NCBI GenBank assembly: GCA_016869335.1 | Contig: VGEJ01000020.1 | Span: 1 to 16,457 of the forward strand | Source of the DNA: Alphaproteobacteria bacterium | GTDB taxonomy: Bacteria; Pseudomonadota; Alphaproteobacteria; VGEJ01 | Direction: 5' to 3' | DNA: 16,457 nucleotides | Shown here: positions 1 through 7,289 of the stretch, in pieces | Position numbering within the stretch: position 1 is the first letter of the stretch | Layout of the letters: each line of letters opens with the position of its first letter | Program-made: the position numbers and the translations under genes | Notes under the pieces: model-generated | What the model was told of the DNA's origin: nothing | The model's database searches: none | What the model saw: the letters and a program-made list of their open reading frames with translations, nothing else

Positions 1-1
1 C

Positions 2-875
2 CCCGGCGCGCGCAAGCGCGCACTGCCCGAAGCGCCACGCCCGCAGGTCGCCGGCGTCGCCGAGACCCCGCCGCCGGGCTCCGACTGGCTGCACGAGATC
101 AAGTTCGATGGCTATCGCACGCTGGCCGTCATCTCCGCGGGTGCCGTCCGCCTGCTCACGCGCAACGGGCTGGATTGGACCGATCGTTACGGACCCATCG
201 CTCCGGCCCTGGCCAAGCTCGACTGCCGCGCCGCGCTAATCGATGGCGAGGTGTGCGCCCAGGACGCTCGCGGCCACACCTCGCTCGGCGCCCTGCAGGA
301 GGCGCTCGCGGACGGGCCGCGACACGATCTCACCTATTTCTGTTTCGATCTCCTACATCTCGATGGCTACGACCTGACGGGCGCACCGCTCACGCGGCGC
401 AAGGCGACGCTGCGCGGGTTGCTCGAAGGCCACGTCGACGAACGCTCGGTGTTGCAGTACAGCGAACATGTCGCCGGCAACGGCGCCGCGTGCTTCGATG
501 AGGCGGCGCGCCACGGTCTCGAGGGCATCGTGTCCAAGCGCGCCGACGCGCCCTATCGGCCGTGGCGCGGCACCGACTGGCTCAAGGTCAAGTGCGTGGC
601 GGCCGATGATTTCCTGATCGTCGGCTATGGCGAGAGCGCGGCGGCCGGCGGTCTCAGCGCGCTTCTGCTGGCCGATACGGCGCCCCAGGGGTTGCGCTAC
701 GCAGGCAAGGTCGGAACCGGTTTCTCGCAGGCCGAGGCCCGCCGCCTCGTGACCACGCTCAAGCCGCTGGCGCGCGCCGAGCCGGTGTTCGCCGATCTCC
801 CGAAGTCCGAGCGCTCGGGCGTGACGTGGGTCGAGCCGCGCCTCGTTGCCGAAATGCAGTACCGCGGCCGCACCC
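2..875 (+). pseudogene. ligD: ATP-dependent DNA ligase domain of LigD, truncated at both ends
   Basis: The left part is open at the window edge, so upstream domains may lie outside. Frame 2 reads a bacterial NHEJ ATP-dependent ligase. The adenylation motif EIKFDGYR has its nucleotide-accepting lysine at codon 101-103. Further motifs are TRNGLDWT, LIDGEV, FCFDLLHLDG, LEGIVSKR and WLKVKC, in the order expected for the nucleotidyltransferase core. An OB-fold follows (YAGKVGTGF, then WVEPRLVAEMQYRG). Just after that OB-fold motif, about 20 residues short of the usual domain end, the frame loses all similarity and runs as Arg/Ser-rich noise to a stop at 1073-1075. LigD normally seals double-strand breaks with Ku and usually also carries polymerase and phosphoesterase domains; no polymerase domain is visible here. 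The catalytic core looks complete, so residual ligase activity is possible, but I call it a broken gene. Confidence 0.85.
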
Positions 876-876
876 G

Positions 877-1459
877 ACCAAGACGATCACGATCGAGCGG
901 CTCGTCGACGCCGCCGAGATCGATCCGCTCTACCTCGACTCGAGCTATTTCATGGCCCCGGATGGTCCGGTGGCCGAGGAAGCCTACCGTGTCATCCACG
1001 ACGCGATGCGCGAGAAGCACAAGGCGGCGCTGGCGAAGGTGGTCCTCTCCGCGCGCGAGCGCCAGGTGCTGCTGACAGTGCGCGATCATGGCTTCGTCCT
1101 GACCACGCTCAGGGCCGCCGACGAGGTGCGCGCGCACCAGGCCTACTTCGAGGAGATCGGCTCAGACAAGCTCGACCCTGACATGATCAAGCTCGCCGAG
1201 ACGATCATCGAACGGGCCGATGGCCACTTCGATCCCTCCCAGTTCGTGGGTGCGTATCAACAGGCGCTGGTCGAGCTGGTGAAGGCGAAGGTCAAGGGCG
1301 CCGCGCCGGTCGTCGCCAAGTCGCCCGAGCGCGGCAAGGTGATCAACCTGATGGACGCGCTGAAGCGCAGCCTCGAGCAGGAGGAGCTGCGCAAGCCGCC
1401 GGCGCCAGGCCGAGGCGCCGCCGGCCCAGGCCAAGCCGCGGCGTGCGCGTTCGGCCTGA
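877..1459 (+). pseudogene. ku: Ku homologue, lacking its N-terminus and frameshifted near the C-terminus
   Basis: From 877 in frame 1 the translation is a typical bacterial Ku beta-barrel and C-terminal region: TKTITIERLVDAAEIDPLYL, then APDGPVAEEA, KVVLSARERQ, LTTLRAADEVRA, GHFDPSQF, ALVELVKAK and VINLMDALKRSLEQE. Ku is a homodimeric ring that binds DNA ends and recruits LigD. About 90 N-terminal residues of a normal 270-300 aa Ku are absent and no proper start is visible; the upstream DNA is ligD in another frame. Near 1395-1405 a second shift, to frame 2, restores a plausible basic, proline-rich tail (AKPRRARSA) with a stop at 1457-1459. Only 25 bp then separate it from the next gene, as in an operon. 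The homology is secure; whether the damage is real or an assembly artefact is open. Confidence 0.82.
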
Positions 1460-1483
1460 GGCGACGCGGGAGGTGGCGATGCA

Positions 1484-2146
1484 GTGAACGCGCTCCGGGG
1501 CAAGCGTTTCGCCTTCATCGGCGCGATGGGCTTCGGCCAGCGCCGCGCCGCGGCACGCCTCATCGAGGCTGCCGGCGGCACCGTGCGTCGGGCGCTCATG
1601 CGCTCGACACACTACCTGGTGATCGGTCACGGTGCCCATCGTGAGCTGCGCACCGGCCGGCTCGAGGCGGCGATCACCGAAGCCGGCCGACGTGCGGTCA
1701 GGGTGGCGAGCGAGAACACGGCGCTCCGCCTGTCCGGTGCCCTGAGCGAGCTGATCGCGATCGAGCGGACGCGCGGCCGCAGCGGTGAGGCGCGGGCGCC
1801 CTACCAGCGCGCGCTTGCAATCGACCAGGACGACGCCGAGGCGTGGTACAACCTCGCGCACCTCGATGCCTCGCTCGGCCATCGCGCTGCCGCGCGCGAG
1901 GCCTTGGAGCGGGCGTTGGCCGTCGATCCCGAGTATGCCGACGCGGTCTTCAACCTAGCGGAACTCGACTACCGAGCGGGCGAGCTGCGCGCCGCGATCG
2001 CGAGTTGGGAGCGGTATCTCACCCTCGATCCCGCCGGCGAGTGGGCGCGACGGGCGCGGCGCGCGCTGACCGTATGCCGGCACCAGCTCGCCCGCGCGAC
2101 TGGCCGCGGCGCGGCGCGCCCCGTGACGGCGCCCTTGAAGCGTTAG
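1484..2146 (+). CDS. BRCT domain plus TPR repeat protein
   Basis: The protein has 220 residues. Residues 4-72 resemble a BRCT fold: LRGKRFAFIG, then AARLIEAAGGTV and HYLVIG. BRCT domains mediate phosphopeptide, DNA-end or protein contacts in repair. Two clear tetratricopeptide repeats follow at about 119-152 (WYNLAHLDASLGHRAAAREA) and 153-186 (VFNLAELDYRAGELRAAIAS), with a weaker one before them. The start is GTG 1484, chosen because GGGAGG at 1468-1473 lies ten bases upstream; the nearby ATG 1479 leads to an immediate stop. The gene sits 25 bp behind the ku remnant. As I recall, related alphaproteobacterial proteins carry a MerR-like helix-turn-helix between the BRCT and TPR parts; that section is short here, so this may be a shortened form. 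A role in DNA-damage response is inferred from the domain and location only. Confidence 0.7.
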   Translation: MNALRGKRFAFIGAMGFGQRRAAARLIEAAGGTVRRALMRSTHYLVIGHGAHRELRTGRLEAAITEAGRRAVRVASENTALRLSGALSELIAIERTRGRSGEARAPYQRALAIDQDDAEAWYNLAHLDASLGHRAAAREALERALAVDPEYADAVFNLAELDYRAGELRAAIASWERYLTLDPAGEWARRARRALTVCRHQLARATGRGAARPVTAPLKR

Positions 2147-2161
2147 CGCAGCGCCATATAT
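2134..2161 (+). promoter_or_regulatory. Sigma-32 (RpoH)-type heat-shock promoter for hsp20
   Basis: CTTGAA at 2134-2139 and CCATATAT at 2154-2161 are separated by 14 bases, matching the CTTGAA / CCCATNT form of RpoH promoters. The -35 element lies inside the last codons of the BRCT-TPR gene. The predicted start, about 2167, falls at the foot of the first leader hairpin. The match was made by eye and not scored against a matrix. Confidence 0.6.
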
Positions 2162-2166
2162 CCAGG

Positions 2167-2253
2167 TCTGCCGGGCGCCTGTGGGGCCTGGCGTAAACCT
2201 GACCGGGCCGGCCTGACGGTGGCCCGGGCGCATTGCTCCGAGGAGGATGTGTG
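2167..2253 (+). promoter_or_regulatory. ROSE-type RNA thermometer in the hsp20 leader
   Basis: The leader folds into three successive hairpins. The first pairs 2170-2176 with 2186-2192 (7 bp, one G-U). The second pairs 2203-2209 with 2221-2227 (perfect 7 bp, 11-nt loop). The third covers 2232-2248, where ATTGCTCC masks the Shine-Dalgarno AGGAGG (2241-2246). In the third, TTGCT faces the ribosome site with a G-G opposition (2235/2245) and an unpaired C, the known signature of ROSE elements that repress small heat-shock genes at low temperature in Alphaproteobacteria. Heating would melt this hairpin and free translation. The identification rests on motif and position; no covariance search was run. 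Confidence 0.72.
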
Positions 2254-2715
2254 ATGACGACATTCGATTTCTCTCCCCTGTTCCGCTCGACGATCGGGTT
2301 CGACACCATGACGCGGCTGCTCGAGGGCACGCTCGGCGCCGAGGAGATGTCGAGCTATCCGCCCTACAACATCGAGAAGACGGGCGAGAACCGCTATCGC
2401 ATCTCGATGGCCATCGCCGGGTTCGGCGAGGACGACGTGAGCATCGAGGTCAAGGAGAACATGCTCCACGTGGTTGGCGAGCGGAAGGAGGATGACCGCG
2501 ACAGGGTTTACCTCCACCGCGGCATCGCCGCCCGTGCCTTCCGGCGCCAGTTCCAGTTGGCGGACCACGTCGAGGTGGTCGGCGCGCGGCTGGAGCGGGG
2601 CCTGCTGATCATCGACCTGGCGCGCGAACTGCCCGAGGCGCTCAAGCCCCGGCGCATCCACATCTCGACCGGCGGGCCAGGCAAGCTGGTCGAGGGCAAG
2701 AAGAGCGCGGCCTGA
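2254..2715 (+). CDS. Small heat-shock protein, Hsp20/IbpA family
   Basis: This 153-residue protein is an ATP-independent holdase that binds unfolding proteins as large cytoplasmic oligomers. The alpha-crystallin domain spans about 33-135. Characteristic pieces are NRYRISMAIAGFGEDDVSIE, HVVGERKE, YLHRGIAARAFRRQFQLADH and LLIIDLARELPE. The C-terminal I-X-I anchor is present as RRIHI. The start is ATG 2254, seven bases after AGGAGG at 2241-2246; GTG 2251 immediately before it would be too close. The opening MTTFDFSPLFRSTIGFD is typical of alphaproteobacterial IbpA-type members. It appears to be a single-gene unit with its own heat-shock promoter, a thermometer leader and a strong hairpin after the stop, and it looks intact. 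Confidence 0.93.
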   Translation: MTTFDFSPLFRSTIGFDTMTRLLEGTLGAEEMSSYPPYNIEKTGENRYRISMAIAGFGEDDVSIEVKENMLHVVGERKEDDRDRVYLHRGIAARAFRRQFQLADHVEVVGARLERGLLIIDLARELPEALKPRRIHISTGGPGKLVEGKKSAA

Positions 2716-2723
2716 GACGCCAG

Positions 2724-2753
2724 GGTGGCGCGGGCGTCGCCGCCCGCGCCACC
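2724..2753 (+). terminator. Strong hairpin after hsp20
   Basis: A perfect 13-bp GC-rich stem (2724-2736 with 2741-2753) with a four-base loop lies eight bases after the hsp20 stop. No T-run follows, so termination may need Rho, or the hairpin may protect the mRNA 3' end. Confidence 0.6.
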
Positions 2754-2873
2754 TCACCCCCACGCTACCCCACCCCGGGTGTCCACGCCGTGACGGCGCG
2801 CCTTTCGGGCGCACGGTGGAGCCGCTAGCATGAGCCCAGCGTAGAACATCCCTGAGCGCGGGGAGGTGTAGTC

Positions 2874-3652
2874 ATGCGTGCATCCTGGGGTCGGCCTCGC
2901 TTTCGCGGCGGCCGCGCTGCCCGCGCTGGCGGGCGCCGACATAACCGAGACGGGCGGCCTCGGCTTCGTCCTAGCGGCCGAGGTCGACGTCTGGGCGGAG
3001 CGGGCCGCGGCGGAATGGGAGAGCTTCTCGGTCGAGGAGACGCTCGCCCTCGCCCGAGCGATCAGCGAGGCCGAGGACGGCGACCCGACACGGCTCGCCG
3101 AGATCGCACCGGCCGCCGGCGGGGTCGATCCGGCCGCCGCCGCGGCCGCTGTCGCCAGGCTTGGGCATGATGCGGTTGCGGTGCTCGCCGACCCCGCGCT
3201 CGGCGAAATAGAGCGCGCGGCCCGCTTCGCTGACCTGTTCCGGCGCGACTTCGATATCCCCCTCATCGCCCGCTTCGCGCTCGGGCGCTACTGGAAGTCG
3301 GCCACCGCGCCCGAGCGCGAGGCATAATCTGGCGGCGTTTACCGCGGCCATTGTCCATAACTATTCGGCGCGGCTCGGCGGCCTCGATCTCGCCGCGTTC
3401 ACGGTCATGCGGGCCGAGCCCGCCGGCACTCAGGATGTGCTGGTGGCGACGCGCGCCGAGCGGCCGGGCCAGAGCCCGGTGGATCTGGTCTGGCGTGTGC
3501 GCCCGCGCGAGGGCCGCTACCTGGTCATCGACGTGATGTTCGAGGGGGTGAGCCTGGCGCTGACCAAGCGCGAGGAGTTCGCTTCGATCATCCAGAACAG
3601 CGGCGGCCGGCTCGACATCCTGATCGCCAGGCTCAACGACTCGACGACCTAA
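2874..3652 (+). pseudogene. MlaC/Ttg2D-family phospholipid-binding protein, frameshifted
   Basis: Two frames together encode an MlaC-type periplasmic lipid carrier, which in Mla-like systems shuttles phospholipids between outer and inner membranes. Frame 1 gives a hydrophobic export signal (LAFAAAALPALAGA) and then AVAVLADPALGEIERAARFA and DIPLIARFALGRYWKSATAP, stopping at TAA 3325-3327. Frame 2 carries straight on with LAAFTAAIVHNYSARLG, VDLVWRVRPREGRYLVIDVM, FEGVSLALTKREEFASIIQ and a stop at 3650-3652. Dropping one A from TAAT at 3325-3328 joins the halves without loss. The best start is ATG 2874 after GGGAGG (2861-2866), but it is in frame 3; GTG 2878 is in frame but gives a signal without basic residues, so a second shift near 2880 is possible. 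About 80 residues precede the recognisable MlaC part, longer than usual. Confidence 0.8.
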
Positions 3653-3693
3653 GGCGGGCCACGGGCCACGCGGGTGTCGCCGGCAGGATGCCC

Positions 3694-3721
3694 TTGCACT
3701 GCGGCCCGGGCGCGGGATAAT
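3694..3721 (+). promoter_or_regulatory. Probable promoter of tRNA-Gly
   Basis: TTGCAC at 3694-3699 and GATAAT at 3716-3721 are 16 bases apart, and the tRNA begins 12 bases after the -10 box. The -10 is good and the -35 is weak (three matches to TTGACA). Confidence 0.5.
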
Positions 3722-3733
3722 CGATGCCGGGAC

Positions 3734-3807
3734 GCGGGTGTAGCTCAATGGCAGAGCAGAAGCTTCCCAAGCTTACGACGAGGGTTCGATTCCCTTCACC
3801 CGCTCCA
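3734..3807 (+). tRNA. tRNA-Gly, anticodon CCC
   Basis: This is a complete 74-nt tRNA. The acceptor stem GCGGGTG pairs with CACCCGC, the D-arm contains AGCTCAATGG, and the anticodon loop TTCCCAA has CCC at 3766-3768. The T-arm AGGGTTCGATTCCCT is normal, the discriminator is T, and CCA is encoded at 3805-3807. The base of the anticodon stem (G opposite A) is unpaired. It reads GGG codons. It stands alone between the mlaC-like remnant and a relic-filled gap. The 3' end of such genes is a frequent integration site, which fits the debris downstream. Confidence 0.96.
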
Positions 3808-4161
3808 CCCAGAATATAACTTATATATCAAAGAGTTATAGCGGGATCATGGCGCCATTGTGGGGCGTTTTTCAGGGGTGGTTTTGGGAATTGGGTCCAC
3901 TTTGGGTCCAACAAGACGCCTGCTAGGACCGCCGGCACCATGCCGAGGGGGGGTGTGTTCTTACCCCTCGCGCAACCGTTCAACCGCGCAACCGCTCGCC
4001 GCGGTTACCGATGGCCACTCCTACCGCGCGGTCAGAACGATCACCGGGGCCGCCAGTCGCGCGCGAGCCGTTGCGCCTCGGCGATCCGCGCCGGCGCGGC
4101 GCCTGCCGCTCACGATCCGTACCCCGCGGCCATTCCCGTCTCCGCCGCTCGTGGCCAGACC

Positions 4162-4332
4162 GTGAGCTTAGCCGATCCCTCCCAGATCGGGGAGCGCTTC
4201 GCCGATCTGGCGGTGTTGAGCGCGCCGCCGGCGACACCTGGCGTGCCCGAACCCTCCTCGGCGGCGCGTCTTGCGCTCGGCCTCGGCGCCCTCGCCGTTC
4301 CGCTGGCGCAGAAGCGGCCCACCCGCACCTGA
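4162..4332 (+). pseudogene. C-terminal fragment with a PEP-CTERM-like sorting signal
   Basis: The frame ending at TGA 4330-4332 finishes with VPEPSS (from 4243), a hydrophobic run LALGLGALAVPLA and a basic end QKRPTRT. That is the three-part layout of PEP-CTERM exosortase sorting signals. The sequence before it (VSLADPSQIGERFADLAVL) is not recognisable, and no convincing start or body of a secreted protein is present. An Arg inside the would-be membrane segment weakens the signal. No exosortase is in the window. It could be the tail of a decayed exported protein, or chance in GC-rich DNA. Confidence 0.4.
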
Positions 4333-4485
4333 GAGGACGATGATCGTCATCCCGGCCGGCAGGATGTTGGGCGCGATCTCGCTCGGGGTTCTCGGGCGCT
4401 GCGCCTCCTCGACGAGCGCGATCACACGATCGAGAAACGTCGAGCCCTGCGCCGCGGTAATGCGGGCCTTGACCCAATCTGAGAT
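4333..4485 (-). pseudogene. KdpB (potassium-transporting ATPase B) fragment
   Basis: Read on the minus strand, 51 codons closely resemble an internal piece of KdpB, the P-type ATPase subunit of the Kdp K+ uptake complex. ISDWVKARITAA, GSTFLDRVIALVEEAQRPRT and PSEIAPNILPAGMTIIVL correspond to the family segment running through FLDRMI and KTPNEIAL into a membrane helix. Similarity stops on both sides, with no start, no DKTG phosphorylation site and no other kdp gene. The 3' edge abuts the stop of the PEP-CTERM-like fragment at 4332. It is a non-functional relic of a deletion, recombination or transfer event. Confidence 0.65.
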
Positions 4486-4513
4486 AGAACGGGGGTGTCG
4501 ACTCTCTGAGCCG

Positions 4514-4542
4514 TTGACAAGGGGAATGGGGCGGCCTAGGTA
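4514..4542 (+). promoter_or_regulatory. Possible suf operon promoter
   Basis: TTGACA at 4514-4519 is a perfect -35. At a 17-base spacing the -10 would be TAGGTA (4537-4542), a weak match. Just downstream, an imperfect dyad with TGGT at 4556-4559 and ACCA at 4569-4572 lies before the start codon and could be an operator for the Rrf2 protein. This is speculative. Confidence 0.4.
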
Positions 4543-4586
4543 AAGGGTATCAACTTGGTCCCATTTGAACCAGAACGGGCGAGGCG

Positions 4587-5042
4587 GTGATCCGGCTCAG
4601 TCGGATGGCGGACTACGCGGTCGTGCTGATGAATCACATCGCGCGCTCGGAGGCTGCGGCGCACAACGCGGCCGAGATCGCGGCCGCGGCCCATCTGCCC
4701 ACGCCGACCGTGAGCAAGCTCCTCAAGCGCCTGGCCAAAGCCGGGCTGCTGCAATCCACCCGAGGCGCCCACGGGGGCTACGCGCTCGGCGGAGCGCCGC
4801 ATGCGATATCGATCGCGGCGATCATTGCCGCGGTCGATGGCCCGATCGCCCTCACCGATTGTCTCGAGGGCGGCGGCGGCGACTGTGAGATCGAGGCGAT
4901 CTGCCCGGTGCGGCACAACTGGCAGGTCATCAACGACGCCGTGTGTGGCGCGCTGCAGCGGGTGACGCTGGCCGACCTCGCGCCGCACCGCGACTTCCGC
5001 GCGTGGGACGCTCCACGCCGCTCTGAACACGCCGAGGCATGA
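4587..5042 (+). CDS. Rrf2-family regulator of the SUF operon
   Basis: This 151-residue winged-helix protein belongs to the Rrf2 group with IscR and the SUF-specific regulators. The opening RLSRMADYAVVLMNHIAR, then the recognition region (PTPTVSKLLKRLAKAGLL) and wing (STRGAHGGYALG), are family hallmarks. Cysteines 92, 100 and 106 (CX7CX5C) match the cluster-binding set, so it probably holds a [2Fe-2S] or [4Fe-4S] cluster and represses suf when Fe-S supply is sufficient. The start is GTG 4587, which keeps the family N-terminus; the ribosome site (GAGG 4581-4584) is close. The stop overlaps the sufB start by ATGA, implying co-transcription and autoregulation. The exact operator is not established. 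Confidence 0.9.
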   Translation: MIRLSRMADYAVVLMNHIARSEAAAHNAAEIAAAAHLPTPTVSKLLKRLAKAGLLQSTRGAHGGYALGGAPHAISIAAIIAAVDGPIALTDCLEGGGGDCEIEAICPVRHNWQVINDAVCGALQRVTLADLAPHRDFRAWDAPRRSEHAEA

Positions 5043-6520
5043 TGACCGCCGTGACCGAACCGTTGGCCGATCCCGGGGCCGAGGCGCGCGGGTTTGCCGA
5101 GCAGGCCTACAAGTACGGCTTTGTCACCGACATCGAGGCGGAGCACCCGCCCAAGGGTATTAACGCCGACATCGTCCGGTACATTTCCGCCCGGAAGGGC
5201 GAGCCCGAGTGGCTGCTCGAATGGCGGCTCCGCGCCTTCAAGGTATGGGAGGAGCGCTTCCTGCCCGCCGGCGACCCGACCTGGGCCAATATCCGCTACC
5301 CGGGGATCGACTACCAGGACGCCTACTACTATGCGGCGCCCAAGTCGGGGAACCAGCCGAAGAGCCTGGACGAGGTCGATCCGGAGCTCCTGAGGACCTA
5401 CGAGAAGCTCGGCATTCCGCTCGGCGAGCGGGCCTTGCTCGCCGGCGTCGCAGTCGATGCAGTGTTCGACTCGGTCTCGGTCGCGACCACGTTCAAGAAG
5501 ACGCTGGCGGAGAAGGGCGTCATCTTCTGCTCGATGGCCGAAGCGGTGCGCGAGCACGGCGAGCTCGTCCGCCGCTACCTCGGCAGCGTCGTGCCCTACA
5601 CCGATAATTTCTTCGCCACGCTCAACTCGGCGGCGTTCTCCGACGGCACGTTTGCCTACATCCCGCCCGGCGTCCGCTGCCCGATGGAGCTGTCCACCTA
5701 CTTCCGGATCAATGCCGCCAACACCGGCCAGTTCGAGCGCACCCTCATCATCGCCGACGTCGGGAGCTACGTGAGCTATCTCGAGGGCTGCACCGCGCCC
5801 ATGCGCGATGAGAACCAGCTCCATGCCGCGGTCGTCGAACTGATCGCGCTCGATGACGCCGAGATCAAGTACTCGACGGTGCAGAACTGGTACCCGGGCG
5901 ACCGCGAGGGACGCGGCGGCATCTACAATTTCGTCACCAAGCGCGGCGCCTGCCGCGGCCGGCGCTCGACCATCTCGTGGACCCAGGTCGAGACCGGCTC
6001 GGCGATCACGTGGAAGTACCCGAGCTGCATCCTCCAGGGTGAGGGCTCGGTCGGCAAGTTCTATTCGGTGGCGATCACCAACAACTACCAGCAGGCCGAC
6101 ACCGGCACGAAGATGATCCACCTCGGGCCCGACACGCGCTCGACAATCGTCTCGAAGAGCATCTCGGCGGGGCGCGGCCAGAACACCTACCGCGGGCTGG
6201 TGCGCATTCAGCCCAAGGCGGCCCGGGCGCGCAACTACACGCAGTGCGATGGCCTCCTGCTCGGCGACACGTGCGGCGCGCACACCGTGCCCTACATCGA
6301 GGTCAAGAATCGCTCGGCCCGGGTCGAGCACGAGGCGACCACCTCGCGCATCAGCGACGATCAACTGTTCTACTGCCGCCAGCGCGGCCTGGCGCCCGAG
6401 GACGCGGTCGGCCTGATCGTGCACGGCTTCTGTCGCGAGGTGCTGCAAGAGCTGCCGATGGAGTTCGCGGTCGAGGCGCAGAAGCTGCTCGCCGTGAGCC
6501 TCGAAGGCAGCGTCGGTTAG
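5039..6520 (+). CDS. sufB: Fe-S cluster assembly scaffold SufB
   Basis: SufB (493 aa, normal family length) is the main scaffold of the cytoplasmic SufBC2D complex, where sulfur and iron are assembled into a nascent cluster. The beta-helix core and C-terminal motif are clear: FAYIPPGVRCPMELSTYFRI, YVSYLEGCTAP, then NYTQCDGLLLG and AHTVPYIEVKN. Cys403 in TQCDG corresponds to the essential E. coli Cys405, and Cys251 in LEGCTAP to Cys254. The end (RISDDQLFYCRQRGL) forms the SufC-binding helices. ATG 5039 overlaps the regulator stop; ATG 5042 directly after is equally possible. sufC follows after ten bases. No damage is visible. Confidence 0.97.
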   Translation: MMTAVTEPLADPGAEARGFAEQAYKYGFVTDIEAEHPPKGINADIVRYISARKGEPEWLLEWRLRAFKVWEERFLPAGDPTWANIRYPGIDYQDAYYYAAPKSGNQPKSLDEVDPELLRTYEKLGIPLGERALLAGVAVDAVFDSVSVATTFKKTLAEKGVIFCSMAEAVREHGELVRRYLGSVVPYTDNFFATLNSAAFSDGTFAYIPPGVRCPMELSTYFRINAANTGQFERTLIIADVGSYVSYLEGCTAPMRDENQLHAAVVELIALDDAEIKYSTVQNWYPGDREGRGGIYNFVTKRGACRGRRSTISWTQVETGSAITWKYPSCILQGEGSVGKFYSVAITNNYQQADTGTKMIHLGPDTRSTIVSKSISAGRGQNTYRGLVRIQPKAARARNYTQCDGLLLGDTCGAHTVPYIEVKNRSARVEHEATTSRISDDQLFYCRQRGLAPEDAVGLIVHGFCREVLQELPMEFAVEAQKLLAVSLEGSVG

Positions 6521-6530
6521 AGGTCGGCGC

Positions 6531-7285
<755 letters not shown>

Positions 7286-7289
<4 letters not shown>

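Larger units (their letters stand above)
3808..4513. other. Relic-filled gap with short repeats and no intact gene
   Basis: No convincing full gene lies here. An AT-rich perfect 7-bp inverted repeat (3815-3821 with 3834-3840) follows the tRNA. Next come two direct copies of TTGGGTCCA (3891-3899, 3902-3910) and a 7-bp hairpin (3944-3950 with 3964-3970). Three tandem 8-mers occupy 3971-3994 and a 6-bp hairpin 3990-4006. After these come the PEP-CTERM-like tail and the KdpB fragment listed separately. The mixture suggests a decayed insertion zone behind the tRNA. I see no integrase or transposase. Confidence 0.6.

Noticed and set aside
3980..4477. Minus-strand 165-codon frame in the gap after the tRNA
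   Set aside because: Arg/Gly-rich noise in a different frame from the KdpB-like fragment; no family resemblance.
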